Assembly (NCBI GenBank): GCA_027487835.1
Contig: JAIYCU010000001.1
Location: forward strand, 21,066 to 85,065
Reading direction: 5' to 3'
Length of the DNA: 64,000 nucleotides
Source: Bacteroidota bacterium
Lineage (GTDB): Bacteria; Bacteroidota; Bacteroidia; UKL13-3
Shown: positions 17,522-26,818 of the stretch, one piece after another
How positions within the stretch are numbered: position 1 is the first letter of the stretch
Layout: every line of letters begins with the position of its first letter
The notes under the pieces: generated by a model
Database searches by the model: none
Told to the model about the DNA's origin: nothing
The model's input: only the letters and a program-made list of their open reading frames with translations
Program-made: the position numbers and the translations under genes

Positions 17522-18757
17522 TTAGCGTGCAATCACAATTTTACTAACCGCGCGATAGCCATTGCTTTCTAAACTTAATAAGTAAATGCCTTCGTTTAAT
17601 TGACTAACTGGTAATTGTAGTTCTTGCATGCCTTTGTTTACCTCATAAGTTTGTTCTGCTACTAAACGTCCGTTTAAGTCGGTTATGTGTAGGATTGCAG
17701 AATTAAGGGTAGTATTATCTAGCACAACTTGAATGGTTTCATTGGCTGGCGTAGGGTAAACGGCTAATTTAGCCAATGTATTTTTGGTTTGATCCAATAA
17801 GCCAACAGTAAATAGTTTTTGTTTGTTGAAGTATGATTTTCCAGCCTGTGAACCGCTAAAACCTGTAAACCAAAGTTTCCAAATATCTCCATCTTTAGCA
17901 CTTACAAAATATACCATTGAATCAGCAATTTTCCATTGGAAGGTGTTGTTGTCAAATGATTTCCAATCTGCACCAATCACAGAAATACTGCGCGCAAATG
18001 CGTTTGATTTGTAATCTAAATAAGTTGCTTTATCAATGCCTGCAACTTTACTTGCAACCACACCACGGTTATTTAATACGCCTGTAGAAGGGTAATAAAT
18101 CTGTTGCGCAGGTTGTAGAGAGTTATACCTTGTAAAAACAAAATCCCAAGTAGAATCAATTGGTTCTCTGTATTCAACTTTACCCGTTAAGAGGTTAACA
18201 TAGCCAAAGTTATTTCTACGAATATTGGTATTTAAAATTTCAAGGGTGGTGTCTAAGGTTGGGGTTCCAATTCTAATTTTCCAATTGCCATAATCTTTTT
18301 CAATTACCCAAAGTTTAATCCAAGTATTTCCTTGCTTTATTAAGAATAGGGAATCTCCTGTAACTTTATGGGTAATGGTATTGTATGCACCCCAGCTGCA
18401 ATATGGGCTATCAAAAGTTCTGTTAAATGCACCAATGTCCCAACTGGTATCAGTATTAAAAACTTCCATGCCTGCATTATTGCTGTCTAAACTAGCCCAA
18501 GCACTAGTATCCCTATTGGTTAAAAATCCCCTAGTTGCATTGGTAGAGTTAATAAAAATCCCATCACTAATAAATCCGCTGCGAAAGGCAAGATGCCAGT
18601 TATTGTTAGGAGCTTCAGCAATTTTGCCATTTTCTAAGCTGTAGAAAATGTCTTTTCCATAACCAGGCCCCATGGCTGCAGAATCGCTCACGATGGCTTG
18701 GGCAGAAATCATTTGGGTAGTAAAGGCTAATGAAAGAAGTAAAAGTAGTTTTTTCAT
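17522..18757 (-). CDS. HmuY-like protein with T9SS sorting domain
   Basis: A 411-residue exported protein (signal peptide MKKLLLLLSLAFTTQMISA) that is the first gene of the operon. The first 320 residues are HmuY-like: NNWHLAFRSGF, STWDFVFTRYN, IGADWKSFD and SMVYFVSAKDGDIWKLWFTG. The last 75 or so form a type A C-terminal sorting domain (LAVYPTPANETIQV, then LNEGIYLLSLESNGYRAVSK), which directs T9SS export and surface attachment. It thus appears to be a surface counterpart of the HmuY lipoprotein encoded two genes on. No lipobox cysteine is present. Confidence 0.82.
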   Translation of the reverse strand: MKKLLLLLSLAFTTQMISAQAIVSDSAAMGPGYGKDIFYSLENGKIAEAPNNNWHLAFRSGFISDGIFINSTNATRGFLTNRDTSAWASLDSNNAGMEVFNTDTSWDIGAFNRTFDSPYCSWGAYNTITHKVTGDSLFLIKQGNTWIKLWVIEKDYGNWKIRIGTPTLDTTLEILNTNIRRNNFGYVNLLTGKVEYREPIDSTWDFVFTRYNSLQPAQQIYYPSTGVLNNRGVVASKVAGIDKATYLDYKSNAFARSISVIGADWKSFDNNTFQWKIADSMVYFVSAKDGDIWKLWFTGFSGSQAGKSYFNKQKLFTVGLLDQTKNTLAKLAVYPTPANETIQVVLDNTTLNSAILHITDLNGRLVAEQTYEVNKGMQELQLPVSQLNEGIYLLSLESNGYRAVSKIVIAR

Positions 18758-18778
18758 TTTTGATATTTAATGTGGGTG

Positions 18779-18806
18779 CAAATAAAATTCCTTCTAGGCA
18801 GAACAA
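18779..18806 (-). promoter_or_regulatory. Candidate promoter of the HmuY operon
   Basis: On the minus strand a TTG (CAA at 18804-18806) is followed after 17 bases by TTTATTTG (18779-18786), which matches the Bacteroidota TAnnTTTG box at seven of eight positions. Transcription would begin about 15 bases before the ATG. Confidence 0.4.
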
Positions 18807-18930
18807 CAGCTAACTTTTATCATATTTTGGGTTTGTGACATTATTTTGACGTAAGTATTTTCAAGGTTTTACATGACATTTACATAATTAGTAAAATTAG
18901 GCCTTTTGGCAACTTATTTAAGTTACTTTT

Positions 18931-18963
18931 TTGACAATCCTATAAGATTTAATACTAATATTG
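18931..18963 (+). promoter_or_regulatory. Candidate promoter of the thiolase gene
   Basis: TTG at 18931-18933, a 22-base spacer and TAATATTG at 18956-18963 match the TTG/TAnnTTTG pattern with one change. The ATG at 18981 follows with a short leader. Confidence 0.35.
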
Positions 18964-18980
18964 CCTCCAAAATTAAAGTG

Positions 18981-20177
18981 ATGAAACCTGTATATATTGT
19001 GGATGCGGTACGCACACCTATTGGTAAGTTTGGTGGTGCTTTAAGTACCATTCGCCCAGATGATTTGGCAGCCTTGGCCATCAAAGCTTTGGTCGCTAGA
19101 AATCCTAGCATCGACCTATCGCTTATTGAAGATGTGATTTTTGGTGCAGCCAACCAAGCGGGCGAAGACAACCGCGATGTAGCCCGAATGGCATTACTAT
19201 TGGCAGGATTGCCCACTACTATTGGCGGAAATACAGTAAACAGACTATGTGCCAGTGGCCTCCAAAGTATTATTGATGCCTCACGTGCCATAGAAGTTGG
19301 GGATGGTGAGATTTATATTGCGGGTGGTGTAGAAAGTATGACCCGCGCCCCATTTGTGATGGCAAAAGCGGATGCGGCTTTTAGCAGAACCCCAGAAATA
19401 TATGATACCACCATTGGTTGGCGTTTTACCAATAAGGCTTTAGCGGCCCTCTATCACCCATACAGCATGGGCGAAACGGCAGAGAATGTAGCCCAACAAT
19501 GGAAGGTGAGCCGTGAAGACCAAGATGTTTTTGCCTACCAATCCCAAATTAAGTACCAAGCCGCGCACGTGGCTGGAAAATTTGCAGATGAAATGGTTCC
19601 GGTTGCCATTCCACAAAAAAAGGGAGATCCCAAACTATTTGATAAAGATGAACACCCACGCTTAAGTTCATTGGAAGAACTGGCGAAGCTTAAACCTGCA
19701 TTTCGCAAGGATGGCTCGGTAACTGCTGGCAATGCCAGTGGCATAAATGATGGGGCTGCGGCCTTGTTTTTGGCCAGTGAAGAAATGGTAAAGCAGTTTA
19801 ATCTTGCGCCCATTGCCCGCATTGCAGGCAGAGCCATTGCCGGGGTTGATCCTTCAATTATGGGAATAGGTCCTGTACCCGCCACCCAAAAGGCCCTTAA
19901 AAGAGCCGGAATTGGGGTGAATGATTTAGGCTTAGTAGAGCTCAATGAGGCATTTGCCTCTCAAGGGTTGGCGTGTATGAGAGAGCTAGAACTCAATCCA
20001 GATATTGTAAATGTAAACGGAGGTGCCATTGCCCTTGGTCATCCATTAGGTGCAAGCGGGTCTAGAATATCTACCAGCCTCTTGCACGAAATGAAAAGAC
20101 GCAAGGTAAAGTATGGCTTGGCAACTATGTGCATTGGCGTTGGCCAAGGTGCTGCCGTTGTTTATGAGCTTTGTTAA
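18981..20177 (+). CDS. Acetyl-CoA acyltransferase (thiolase), 3-oxoadipyl-CoA thiolase-like
   Basis: A 398-residue thiolase that cleaves 3-oxoacyl-CoA with CoA. The nucleophile Cys90 is in NRLCASGLQS, the active-site His in GHPLGASGSR near 351, and the second Cys in TMCIGVGQG near 382. The section YDTTIGWRFTNKA followed by SMGETAENVAQQW resembles PcaF-type 3-oxoadipyl-CoA thiolases more than FadA, but no aromatic-degradation genes are nearby, so a general beta-oxidation or ketone role is equally possible. The ATG at 18981 is preferred to a longer TTG-started frame because the family begins MKPVYIVDAVRTP. The stop shares TTAA with the convergent gene. Confidence 0.9.
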   Translation: MKPVYIVDAVRTPIGKFGGALSTIRPDDLAALAIKALVARNPSIDLSLIEDVIFGAANQAGEDNRDVARMALLLAGLPTTIGGNTVNRLCASGLQSIIDASRAIEVGDGEIYIAGGVESMTRAPFVMAKADAAFSRTPEIYDTTIGWRFTNKALAALYHPYSMGETAENVAQQWKVSREDQDVFAYQSQIKYQAAHVAGKFADEMVPVAIPQKKGDPKLFDKDEHPRLSSLEELAKLKPAFRKDGSVTAGNASGINDGAAALFLASEEMVKQFNLAPIARIAGRAIAGVDPSIMGIGPVPATQKALKRAGIGVNDLGLVELNEAFASQGLACMRELELNPDIVNVNGGAIALGHPLGASGSRISTSLLHEMKRRKVKYGLATMCIGVGQGAAVVYELC

Positions 20178-20638
20178 TTGGTTTTGGGTTGAACCAAATA
20201 TAAAATAAAGTTTCTTGGACTTTCATATTCCATCAAACTGCGCGTTAAGTTGGTGTAAACTGATTTTGGTTCAGCCCAATACTTATTGTTTACCACAAAC
20301 TTAAATTCTACTTGCGATTTTCCTTTAAAATCAGAAAGCTTCATGCGGTACTCATACACCTCACCTACCTTTTTCATTTGAAAATTTTTGGCTGTGGTCA
20401 TCCAACCGTTAAATTCTCCGCATAGCGTAACTTCCTTAATTTTGACATTTTGTTTGCTCCGCCACATGCCATAAGAAGTGGTAAAGTCGCTGTATTCGGA
20501 TGGGTCAAAGCTAAAGATTACTTCATCTTGCTCTATGCGATAGCCGCCAATTTTTACATTGGCAGTAGTGTCATTGGATTGTGCTTTTAAACCAATTAAA
20601 CATCCTAAAAGGATTAGGGTACTCAACATTTTTTTCAT
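20174..20638 (-). CDS. Secreted protein with a CBM48-like (glycogen-binding E-set) domain
   Basis: A 154-residue exported protein beginning at ATG 20638 (signal MKKMLSTLILLGCLIGLKA). The C-terminal two thirds look like an early-set, AMPK/glycogen-binding type domain: VTLCGEFNGWMTTAKNFQM, then EVYEYRMKLSDFKGKSQVEF and KFVVNNKYWAEP, the usual W and N/GW positions of CBM48. Such single-domain secreted proteins occur in Bacteroidota without known function. Binding of a sugar polymer is inferred from the fold only. Confidence 0.65.
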   Translation of the reverse strand: MKKMLSTLILLGCLIGLKAQSNDTTANVKIGGYRIEQDEVIFSFDPSEYSDFTTSYGMWRSKQNVKIKEVTLCGEFNGWMTTAKNFQMKKVGEVYEYRMKLSDFKGKSQVEFKFVVNNKYWAEPKSVYTNLTRSLMEYESPRNFILYLVQPKTN

Positions 20639-20768
20639 TGTTTTCTCATTTTGATGGAACAAGAATAGCTGTTTTAGTTCTTCGTCTAAATTTCAAATGT
20701 ACCAGTATGCATTTTTAATCTCCCAACTTTAATTTTCAGGATGCAAACTAAAATTAGCCAATTGGGAT

Positions 20769-21671
20769 TTAATAATACAACCAATGTCCTTGCCAATCAC
20801 CTTTGGTATTAAATGAAAGGGCAGGGAAGGGAACTTTAATCATAAACATATGGTTGAATACCTTTTTAAGGGTTTTGTTTTTACAAGGGATTTTCCCAAA
20901 GTCTATGTCCAATGACAATACAAATTTTCTATACCGTTCTGTGGTAGGTATGCCCACGCCTCTATAGCTTTTTCTGTTTTCAAATTCCCCAAACATACCG
21001 CCCGCACCATATCCAACTGCTAAGTTTAGCCACTGTGGTATCTTATTGCTTTTGCTAAAATGATGCAATCCAAAACTCAACCAATAGGTATGTCCATTAT
21101 AATCATAAAATACTTGATTAAAACCTGCGCCTAAATAACCGTTGGCTTGCTTGGCATATGGACTTGGAGAAAAACTAAATTTGTATTTAACAGGGATGTC
21201 TTTAAACAACAATCCCTGTGTTATAATTAGGCCTGAACCCAATGCGTTTGCCCCAATATCGCTCCAAGAAAAGCCCCAGCCGGGATACAAACCATCCCAA
21301 ATTTCGATGGGTAATTGCAACAAAAAGCCCACACTGCCACCTAATAGTGCAGCCTTTGTGTTAGATACCCCTGCCCATTTTAAGGATTTATACCCTACAT
21401 AACTTCCCATATAAGCACCATATACATGCCCCATTTTGTCTATTTGTTGATAGCCTTTTGAATCATTGTAAAATTGAAACCCAGTAGGTGTTTGGTCCTT
21501 GTACCACACATTTTGTAAATAATATAGCAATCCAATTTCAGTAGCAGTAATGCTTGCAGCAACAGTCCGCACTCGATTTTTATTATACAAGGAATCCTGT
21601 GCTTTGCTTGGGCCAAGAAAAACTATTGATAGTAAAAGCAAACTGATTTTTATTTTTAGGTTTAAATTCAT
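20769..21671 (-). CDS. DUF2279 outer-envelope protein
   Basis: A 300-residue exported protein (signal MNLNLKIKISLLLLSIVFLG with cleavage after SKA). It has the DUF2279/YfiM-like core QIDKMGHVYGAYMGSYVG, followed by small-residue hydrophobic segments (ALLGGSVGFLLQL) and GWGFSWSDIGANALGS. The second half resembles an outer-membrane barrel or periplasmic beta domain. The function is not known for the family. It is divergent from the following WG-repeat gene, with only 22 bases between the start sites used here. Confidence 0.7.
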   Translation of the reverse strand: MNLNLKIKISLLLLSIVFLGPSKAQDSLYNKNRVRTVAASITATEIGLLYYLQNVWYKDQTPTGFQFYNDSKGYQQIDKMGHVYGAYMGSYVGYKSLKWAGVSNTKAALLGGSVGFLLQLPIEIWDGLYPGWGFSWSDIGANALGSGLIITQGLLFKDIPVKYKFSFSPSPYAKQANGYLGAGFNQVFYDYNGHTYWLSFGLHHFSKSNKIPQWLNLAVGYGAGGMFGEFENRKSYRGVGIPTTERYRKFVLSLDIDFGKIPCKNKTLKKVFNHMFMIKVPFPALSFNTKGDWQGHWLYY

Positions 21672-21693
21672 TTATATTTACTTTTTTAAGTGT

Positions 21694-22689
21694 ATGAACA
21701 AAATGAAATATTCAAAGAGCAAATTACGCATCCCTTCACAAAAAATGATAAGAAGTTTAAGTTTAATTTGTATCCTATTTTTTGCTTTTTCTGTGTCGGG
21801 TCAAACCGTTAAAGCCTTTAAAGAAGGTTCCTTATACGGCGTTCAATTTTTAGACAATGAAGAAAAAGTAATTAAAATTATACGTCCTCAATTTGAAGAC
21901 CTTGCCATGATGGTAAAAACACGCATTGGAGGTGTAGACCTTGGCGAAGGATATTTATCGTGCCGCTTTTGGAGCGATACCGAGTTTATTGAAGTGCCCA
22001 TTGATCCTAACGACCCAGAGAAAGTAGTGGTGCAATTAGAAGTGAATGATAGAAAAATATACTTGCCCAAAAAGCCTATTATGGCGAAACTTAATGGCAA
22101 ATGGGGCCTCATAAATGAAGAAGGATTGCTATTAAAACCCCATGTGTATGATGAAATTATAGACCTTTCTAAAAACAAATGGGAAGGCATAACAGAAGAA
22201 CGTTTGCCCTTGCTTTTATTGAGTAATGGCAAAGAATTGAGTTTAATTGATGCCTTAGATATTACAATTATTAAACCACAGCAATTTCCGCCATACTTCG
22301 GCGGTTTAAAAAGAAAAGCAGATGCCATAGAGTTATGTTATTTTGGTAATTATTTATTGATAAATGAAGGGGGTGTTTTGGCTGATTCTATTATTAAAGT
22401 GCCTGCTGTAAAGGTGCAAGAAAATGGCAAAACAGTGGTGAAAGAGCCTGCCTATAGTTATAGTATTTACGTGTATAAGAAGGGTAAGTTTAACGTTTTG
22501 AACCTAAACACAGGTAATATGTTATGGGAAAAATCTAGAAACAACGTTGAAATTACCCTAAAAGACGGCGAAGGAAATCCCTATTTTGAAAGCCTAAACC
22601 CAAGAATACCAAAGTCGGTTGGCAAGTATCAAGAGAATTTGAGATTAGGCATCAACCCTGCAGTGGTTGAATTTGTAGGTAAGGATTAA
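21694..22689 (+). CDS. Secreted WG-repeat-like protein
   Basis: A 331-residue exported protein. The ATG at 21694 gives a long basic lead-in (MNKMKYSKSKLRIPSQK) before the hydrophobic core; a second ATG at 21745 gives a compact signal peptide, MIRSLSLICILFFAFSVSG, and may be the true start. The mature part has WG-like units, seen most clearly at IMAKLNGKWGLINEEGLLLK and in the surrounding YDEIIDL segment. Other parts are divergent. It resembles the shorter WG-repeat gene near the left end in type but not in detail. No function can be assigned. Confidence 0.6.
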   Translation: MNKMKYSKSKLRIPSQKMIRSLSLICILFFAFSVSGQTVKAFKEGSLYGVQFLDNEEKVIKIIRPQFEDLAMMVKTRIGGVDLGEGYLSCRFWSDTEFIEVPIDPNDPEKVVVQLEVNDRKIYLPKKPIMAKLNGKWGLINEEGLLLKPHVYDEIIDLSKNKWEGITEERLPLLLLSNGKELSLIDALDITIIKPQQFPPYFGGLKRKADAIELCYFGNYLLINEGGVLADSIIKVPAVKVQENGKTVVKEPAYSYSIYVYKKGKFNVLNLNTGNMLWEKSRNNVEITLKDGEGNPYFESLNPRIPKSVGKYQENLRLGINPAVVEFVGKD

Positions 22690-22756
22690 ATCATTTTCTA
22701 TATACCAATTTTTGGCTAATATTGAGCCTGAAAATTACTCATATTTATAGATAGAA

Positions 22757-23983
22757 ATGGCAAAAATTAAAGTAGACAATCCTGTTGTAGAGCTGGATGG
22801 TGACGAGATGACTCGTATTATTTGGAAGTTTATTAAAGACAAATTAATTCTTCCTTATTTAGATTTAGATATTAAGTACTATGACCTTGGCATGGAGTAC
22901 CGCGATGAAACCAATGACCAAGTTACAATTGATGCCGCAGAGGCCATCAAAAAATACAGTGTTGGTATTAAATGCGCTACTATCACACCTGATGAACAAC
23001 GCGTAAAGGAGTTTAACCTTAAACAAATGTGGAAGAGCCCAAATGGTACCATTCGTAATATTTTGGATGGAACTGTTTTTCGTGAACCTATTGTGTGCAG
23101 CAATGTACCACGTTTGGTGCCCAACTGGACTGCCCCAATCATGATTGGCCGTCATGCTTTTGGCGACCAATACCGCGCGACGGATTTTGTGACCAAAGGA
23201 AAAGGTAAACTTACCGTGAAGTTTGAAGGCGAAGATGGAACTGTGCAAGAATATGAAGTGTACAATTATAAAGGAGATGGGGTAGCACTTACCATGTACA
23301 ATACAGATGAAAGCATCAAGGGCTTTGCACATTCATGCTTTAACATGGCCCTTAGCAAAAAATGGCCTTTATACCTTTCAACCAAAAATACCATTTTGAA
23401 AAAATATGATGGTAGGTTCAAAGATATTTTTGAAGAGATTTATATTAGCGATTACAAAGCACAATTTGAAGCAGCAGGCATTACCTACGAACACCGTTTA
23501 ATTGATGACATGGTGGCTTCTGCTCTTAAGTGGAATGGTAATTTTGTATGGGCTTGCAAGAACTATGATGGCGATGTGCAAAGCGATACCGTAGCGCAAG
23601 GTTTTGGTTCTTTAGGTTTAATGACTTCTGTATTGGTTACCCCTGATGGCAAAACCATGGAAGCAGAAGCTGCCCATGGAACCGTTACGCGCCACTTCCG
23701 CGACCATCAAAACGGAAAGCCTACATCTACCAACCCAATTGCCAGCATTTTTGCATGGACAAGAGGTTTAGCCTTTAGAGGTAAATTAGACAATAACCAA
23801 GCCCTCATTAATTTCTGTACTGCTTTAGAAGAAGTATGCATAGAAACGGTAGAGAGTGGCAAAATGACCAAAGACTTAGCTGTGTGTATTCATGGCAATA
23901 AAGTTGCTCATGGCCAACATTACTTATATACCGAAGAGTTTTTAGATGCCTTAGACCAAGGCTTAAAAGCTAGGTTAGGATAA
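22757..23983 (+). CDS. icd: Isocitrate dehydrogenase, NADP-dependent (homodimeric eukaryote-like type)
   Basis: A 408-residue isocitrate dehydrogenase (isocitrate to 2-oxoglutarate and CO2). The start [20 protein letters not shown], the substrate-binding segment [20 protein letters not shown], the lysine/aspartate region [12 protein letters not shown] and the coenzyme segment [18 protein letters not shown] place it in the type II homodimeric NADP enzymes shared with eukaryotes, not the E. coli type. It stands alone, with a terminator 13 bases after the stop. Together with mdh, sucB and lpd it gives the window several TCA-cycle genes, but these are not clustered. Confidence 0.94.
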   Translation: MAKIKVDNPVVELDGDEMTRIIWKFIKDKLILPYLDLDIKYYDLGMEYRDETNDQVTIDAAEAIKKYSVGIKCATITPDEQRVKEFNLKQMWKSPNGTIRNILDGTVFREPIVCSNVPRLVPNWTAPIMIGRHAFGDQYRATDFVTKGKGKLTVKFEGEDGTVQEYEVYNYKGDGVALTMYNTDESIKGFAHSCFNMALSKKWPLYLSTKNTILKKYDGRFKDIFEEIYISDYKAQFEAAGITYEHRLIDDMVASALKWNGNFVWACKNYDGDVQSDTVAQGFGSLGLMTSVLVTPDGKTMEAEAAHGTVTRHFRDHQNGKPTSTNPIASIFAWTRGLAFRGKLDNNQALINFCTALEEVCIETVESGKMTKDLAVCIHGNKVAHGQHYLYTEEFLDALDQGLKARLG

Positions 23984-23995
23984 TTTGCCAAACAT

Positions 23996-24033
23996 AAAAA
24001 AGGGCTGCAAGATTAAACTGGCAGCCCTTTTTT
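23996..24033. terminator. Bidirectional terminator between icd and the SRPBCC gene
   Basis: A 13-bp stem, AAAAAAGGGCTGC with GCAGCCCTTTTTT, encloses a 12-base loop. Poly-A on one side and poly-T on the other let it serve both convergent transcripts. Confidence 0.9.
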
Positions 24034-24570
24034 TTATGGTTTGTTCTCCATGATTTTTTTGAGATTGACTAAGCTTTCATTCATGTCTTTTGCCAAAAGT
24101 TTTTCAATAAAAGGCAACAATACATTCAAAGGATACTTCATTTCGCTGTCATTTGTCCAGCTAATTTGAGCATTTCCATTGCCCAAGTCTTCAATGTCCA
24201 TTATAGAAATTGCCAAGCCTTCAATGGGTCTTTTAAATCTAATTTCTGTTACTACCTGTTTGTTTTCTATGAGTGATTTAATCTCTTGCTCGCCTTCACC
24301 CGCTTTTTTGTTTCCATTCCAGCCATAAACAAAGCCTAGTTCGCCATCTTGTCCTTTAAATATGCGCTGCATGTTGGGCTCAACCATCACCCACTTGTTA
24401 AAGCGGTCTTGGTTTTTTAAGTGCCTCACAAAATCATACGCCGCTGCAGCTTGGGTATTCATTTCAATTTTACAAATAATGCTATACTTTCGGCGCATCA
24501 CAAGGGCTGCAAGTAGCAATAAAGCAATCAATGCCAATAAGCTTAAGAGTAGGAGTTTGAGTATTAACAT
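24034..24570 (-). CDS. Membrane-anchored SRPBCC (START/polyketide cyclase-like) protein
   Basis: A 178-residue protein with an N-terminal membrane helix (LKLLLLSLLALIALLLLAAL) and a soluble SRPBCC-type domain: AAAAYDFVRHLKNQDRFNKW near the start, the central GYVYGW-like GFVYGWNGNKKAGEGEQEI, and a long C-terminal helix (EKLLAKDMNESLVNLKKIM). These hydrophobic-pocket proteins bind lipids or small ligands; the ligand is unknown. Its stop lies inside the terminator that also serves icd. It is 20 bases after the alpha/beta hydrolase gene and probably forms an operon with it and the VOC gene. Confidence 0.75.
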   Translation of the reverse strand: MLILKLLLLSLLALIALLLLAALVMRRKYSIICKIEMNTQAAAAYDFVRHLKNQDRFNKWVMVEPNMQRIFKGQDGELGFVYGWNGNKKAGEGEQEIKSLIENKQVVTEIRFKRPIEGLAISIMDIEDLGNGNAQISWTNDSEMKYPLNVLLPFIEKLLAKDMNESLVNLKKIMENKP

Positions 24571-24590
24571 TTCTATTATAAATTATTGAA

Positions 24591-25583
24591 TTACTTTAAA
24601 TCGCTTGTTAAGTTTAGTATTTCTTGAGAAAAAGTTTGTATTTCTCTTTGCACACCAGCTACATCCTTAGACCTAATGGGATTGCCCAAAATATGATCAC
24701 CAGCTTCTGGTAGATTAACCAAACGTTTTGCGTTAGGTGAAGTTGCAAGGTTTTGGTGCATCCAAATAATTTTATCGGTATTCACCAATTGGTCGCAATG
24801 GTCTTTGTCTTTAAAGTAATATAAAGTTAAGGTAGGTTTATTGACCTTTGCAAAAGTTTCTTGGGTCATGTTTTTTTCTAACAATTCTTGCAATTGCGCG
24901 GTAGATTCTAGTCGATAAGAATTATACCAATACTTACCAAATTCTGGTTCATTCTGAAAAGTTAAAGAGTCTGAACCAATGATTACTCTTGCAATATTTA
25001 ATCCCCAAGGATTATTGAGCACAAAGGCTGCAGGGTCTTTAATTTTAATATTTGGTGACAATAACACAAGCCCTTTGATTTCAGGATAACGTGCTGCAAG
25101 CATTAAAGCAAGCGTACAACCTGTGGAGGTTCCCATAATAATAACAGAATCACCTAGTGTTTTTGCAATTAAATAAGCCTCCTTTGCAGACTCCCAAAGA
25201 GAATTTGCGGTAAGGTCTAACATGGCATTGCCCCCTGTTAAACCATGATGAGCCAAAAGTGGTACATACAGGTTTAAATCATATTGTTTAGCAAACCACT
25301 TATGAACAGGATCTCCTTCGAAAGGAGAAGCTGCAAAACCATGAAGATACAATACTGATATTGGCTTTTTCTGAGGTACTGAATCTGCAAACAGAAAAAA
25401 AGATTGATTGCCACTTTTTATAGGGGCATTTTTCTCTTTAGCACTTACAAATTGAATGGCCTCTTCAATATTTGGATTGAGGTCAGTTAATTTATCATTG
25501 GCAGTAAATTCAGCCGTTTGCGGACCTAAAAAATAAAGCAATACAAGCAGGCCAAGAATAAGGGGTAATATGAATTTTTTCAT
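24591..25583 (-). CDS. Alpha/beta hydrolase, envelope-anchored
   Basis: A 330-residue hydrolase with an N-terminal membrane or signal segment (FILPLILGLLVLLYFLG). The oxyanion loop LYLHGFAASPFEGDP, nucleophile elbow IIMGTSTGCTLAL (Ser in GTSTG), acid KDKDHCDQL and final His in EAGDHILGNP form a complete catalytic triad of the carboxylesterase/lipase type. The GTSTG elbow is slightly unusual compared with GxSxG, but fits it. The gene lies between the SRPBCC and VOC genes on the same strand with gaps of about 14-30 bases. The substrate is unknown. Confidence 0.82.
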   Translation of the reverse strand: MKKFILPLILGLLVLLYFLGPQTAEFTANDKLTDLNPNIEEAIQFVSAKEKNAPIKSGNQSFFLFADSVPQKKPISVLYLHGFAASPFEGDPVHKWFAKQYDLNLYVPLLAHHGLTGGNAMLDLTANSLWESAKEAYLIAKTLGDSVIIMGTSTGCTLALMLAARYPEIKGLVLLSPNIKIKDPAAFVLNNPWGLNIARVIIGSDSLTFQNEPEFGKYWYNSYRLESTAQLQELLEKNMTQETFAKVNKPTLTLYYFKDKDHCDQLVNTDKIIWMHQNLATSPNAKRLVNLPEAGDHILGNPIRSKDVAGVQREIQTFSQEILNLTSDLK

Positions 25584-25597
25584 GAATTCAAATAAAG

Positions 25598-26065
25598 TTA
25601 TTTTAGTTCTGTTAAGATAATTTTCTTTTGTTGCATTGTGTTCTTCATGGCCTTTTCTCTAACCTCTGGGTCAGCGTTGTTTATTAAGGCAAAATACTCA
25701 ACAGGAACTACCTGCCACGATAAGCCATATTTGTCTTTGCACCAACCGCAGGAACTTTCTTGGCCACCATTTTTAGTTAAGGCATTCCAATAATAATCTG
25801 TTTCGGCTTGGTCTATTGTGTTAATAACCAAAGAAACAGATTCATTAAATTTTTGAAATGGACCTGCTGCTAAAATGTTTAATTCCATGCCAGCAATTTC
25901 AATCATAGCTGTTTCAAAGTTTCCACCTCCTGCTTCTGGTGGGTTTATGTATTTTCGATGGTCTATTAATTTACCATCTTTAAAAATTGAAAGATAATAG
26001 TCGGCAACTGCTTTTGCATCTGTTGTTTCGACCCAAATGGAAGGTGTTATTTTGTTCATTGTCAT
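25598..26065 (-). CDS. VOC-family (PhnB/glyoxalase-like) protein
   Basis: A 155-residue protein of the vicinal-oxygen-chelate fold, PhnB/3-demethylubiquinone methyltransferase-like subtype: KITPSIWVETTDAKAVADYY, FETAMIEIAGMELNILAAGP, and WCKDKYGLSWQVVPVEYF with a shortened end. The ATG at 26065 is used; another at 26059 is equally possible and a further upstream ATG would add a non-conserved lead. The function of this branch is not defined. It borders the accessory region on its left and has no link to that region's genes. Confidence 0.8.
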   Translation of the reverse strand: MTMNKITPSIWVETTDAKAVADYYLSIFKDGKLIDHRKYINPPEAGGGNFETAMIEIAGMELNILAAGPFQKFNESVSLVINTIDQAETDYYWNALTKNGGQESSCGWCKDKYGLSWQVVPVEYFALINNADPEVREKAMKNTMQQKKIILTELK

Positions 26066-26147
26066 AAATAAATTTAACATATGGCTTGGTTTGCGGCCAC
26101 CAGGAAAGGCTTGTTGTTAGGTGAAGTGGCTCTATTTCTTATCCGTT

Positions 26148-26705
26148 TCAATTGTCAAATAGTTCGTGCAATTTTTGTTGTAAAAGTTTTTTATCAGGCA
26201 GTTGCGTTTTATATTCTGAAACCATTGTTGGGGAAAGGCTTCTGCTTAAAGCATATTCAACTACTTCACTGTCTTTGTCCTTGCCGAGTTCAAGAATGAA
26301 GTTTTTCATTTGTCTTACAAGACCGCGCTGCAAGTCGCTCTCACTGTGTGGCTCAGGTAAATTCAGAAACTCAAATACATAACTGTCTTTAAAAGTATTT
26401 GTTAGGTCGTGATTACTTTCTCTCAACAGTGTTGAGAGTTTTGGAAAGTCCTTGTAAGTCTCGTAAAACTGCTTCATTCTCCAAATGTTTTTATCGGAGA
26501 AGCCTTTTATTTCGGGTTCGTTTGTCTGTATGAAGTTGGCTAATTCTTTAACTACAGAGTCGCCCCATCCTGATTGTTCAATTTTCTTATTGATATATTC
26601 TCCAATATTCCAATAGAGGTTTATAAGTTCAGCATTTACGGCTTTTATGGCATTAGATCTAGATTGCTTTATTAGCTGAATTATATCTGCAAAACGATTG
26701 TCCAT
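26148..26705 (-). pseudogene. Truncated DUF1016 (YhcG-type) nuclease lacking its PDDEXK core
   Basis: A 185-residue frame that begins like a normal DUF1016 protein: AIKAVNAELINLYWNIGEYI, GFSDKNIWRMKQFYETY. It then jumps at LSTLLRE (90-96) to the segment FKDSYVFEFLNLPEPHSESD and again at GKDKDSEV (141-148) to the normal C-terminus VVEYALSRSLSPTMVSEYK. Family members are usually about twice as long. The second jump removes the region that carries the PDDEXK catalytic residues, so nuclease activity should be absent. Both deletions keep the frame and no stop interrupts it, so the shortened protein may still be made. A natural short variant is the alternative. Confidence 0.7.
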
Positions 26706-26818
26706 TGTTTATTTCTATATGGTACAAACTTATGTTTTTAGGCCCATAGTTGTCTGTTTTGCTCGGATTTTTAACATTACCGCCAACTATTAAACAACCG
26801 CAACTATACCCCGAGCAT

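Noticed and set aside
26081..26299. Small + strand gene between the VOC and DUF1016 genes
   Set aside because: Mostly antisense to the DUF1016 frame and without recognisable features.
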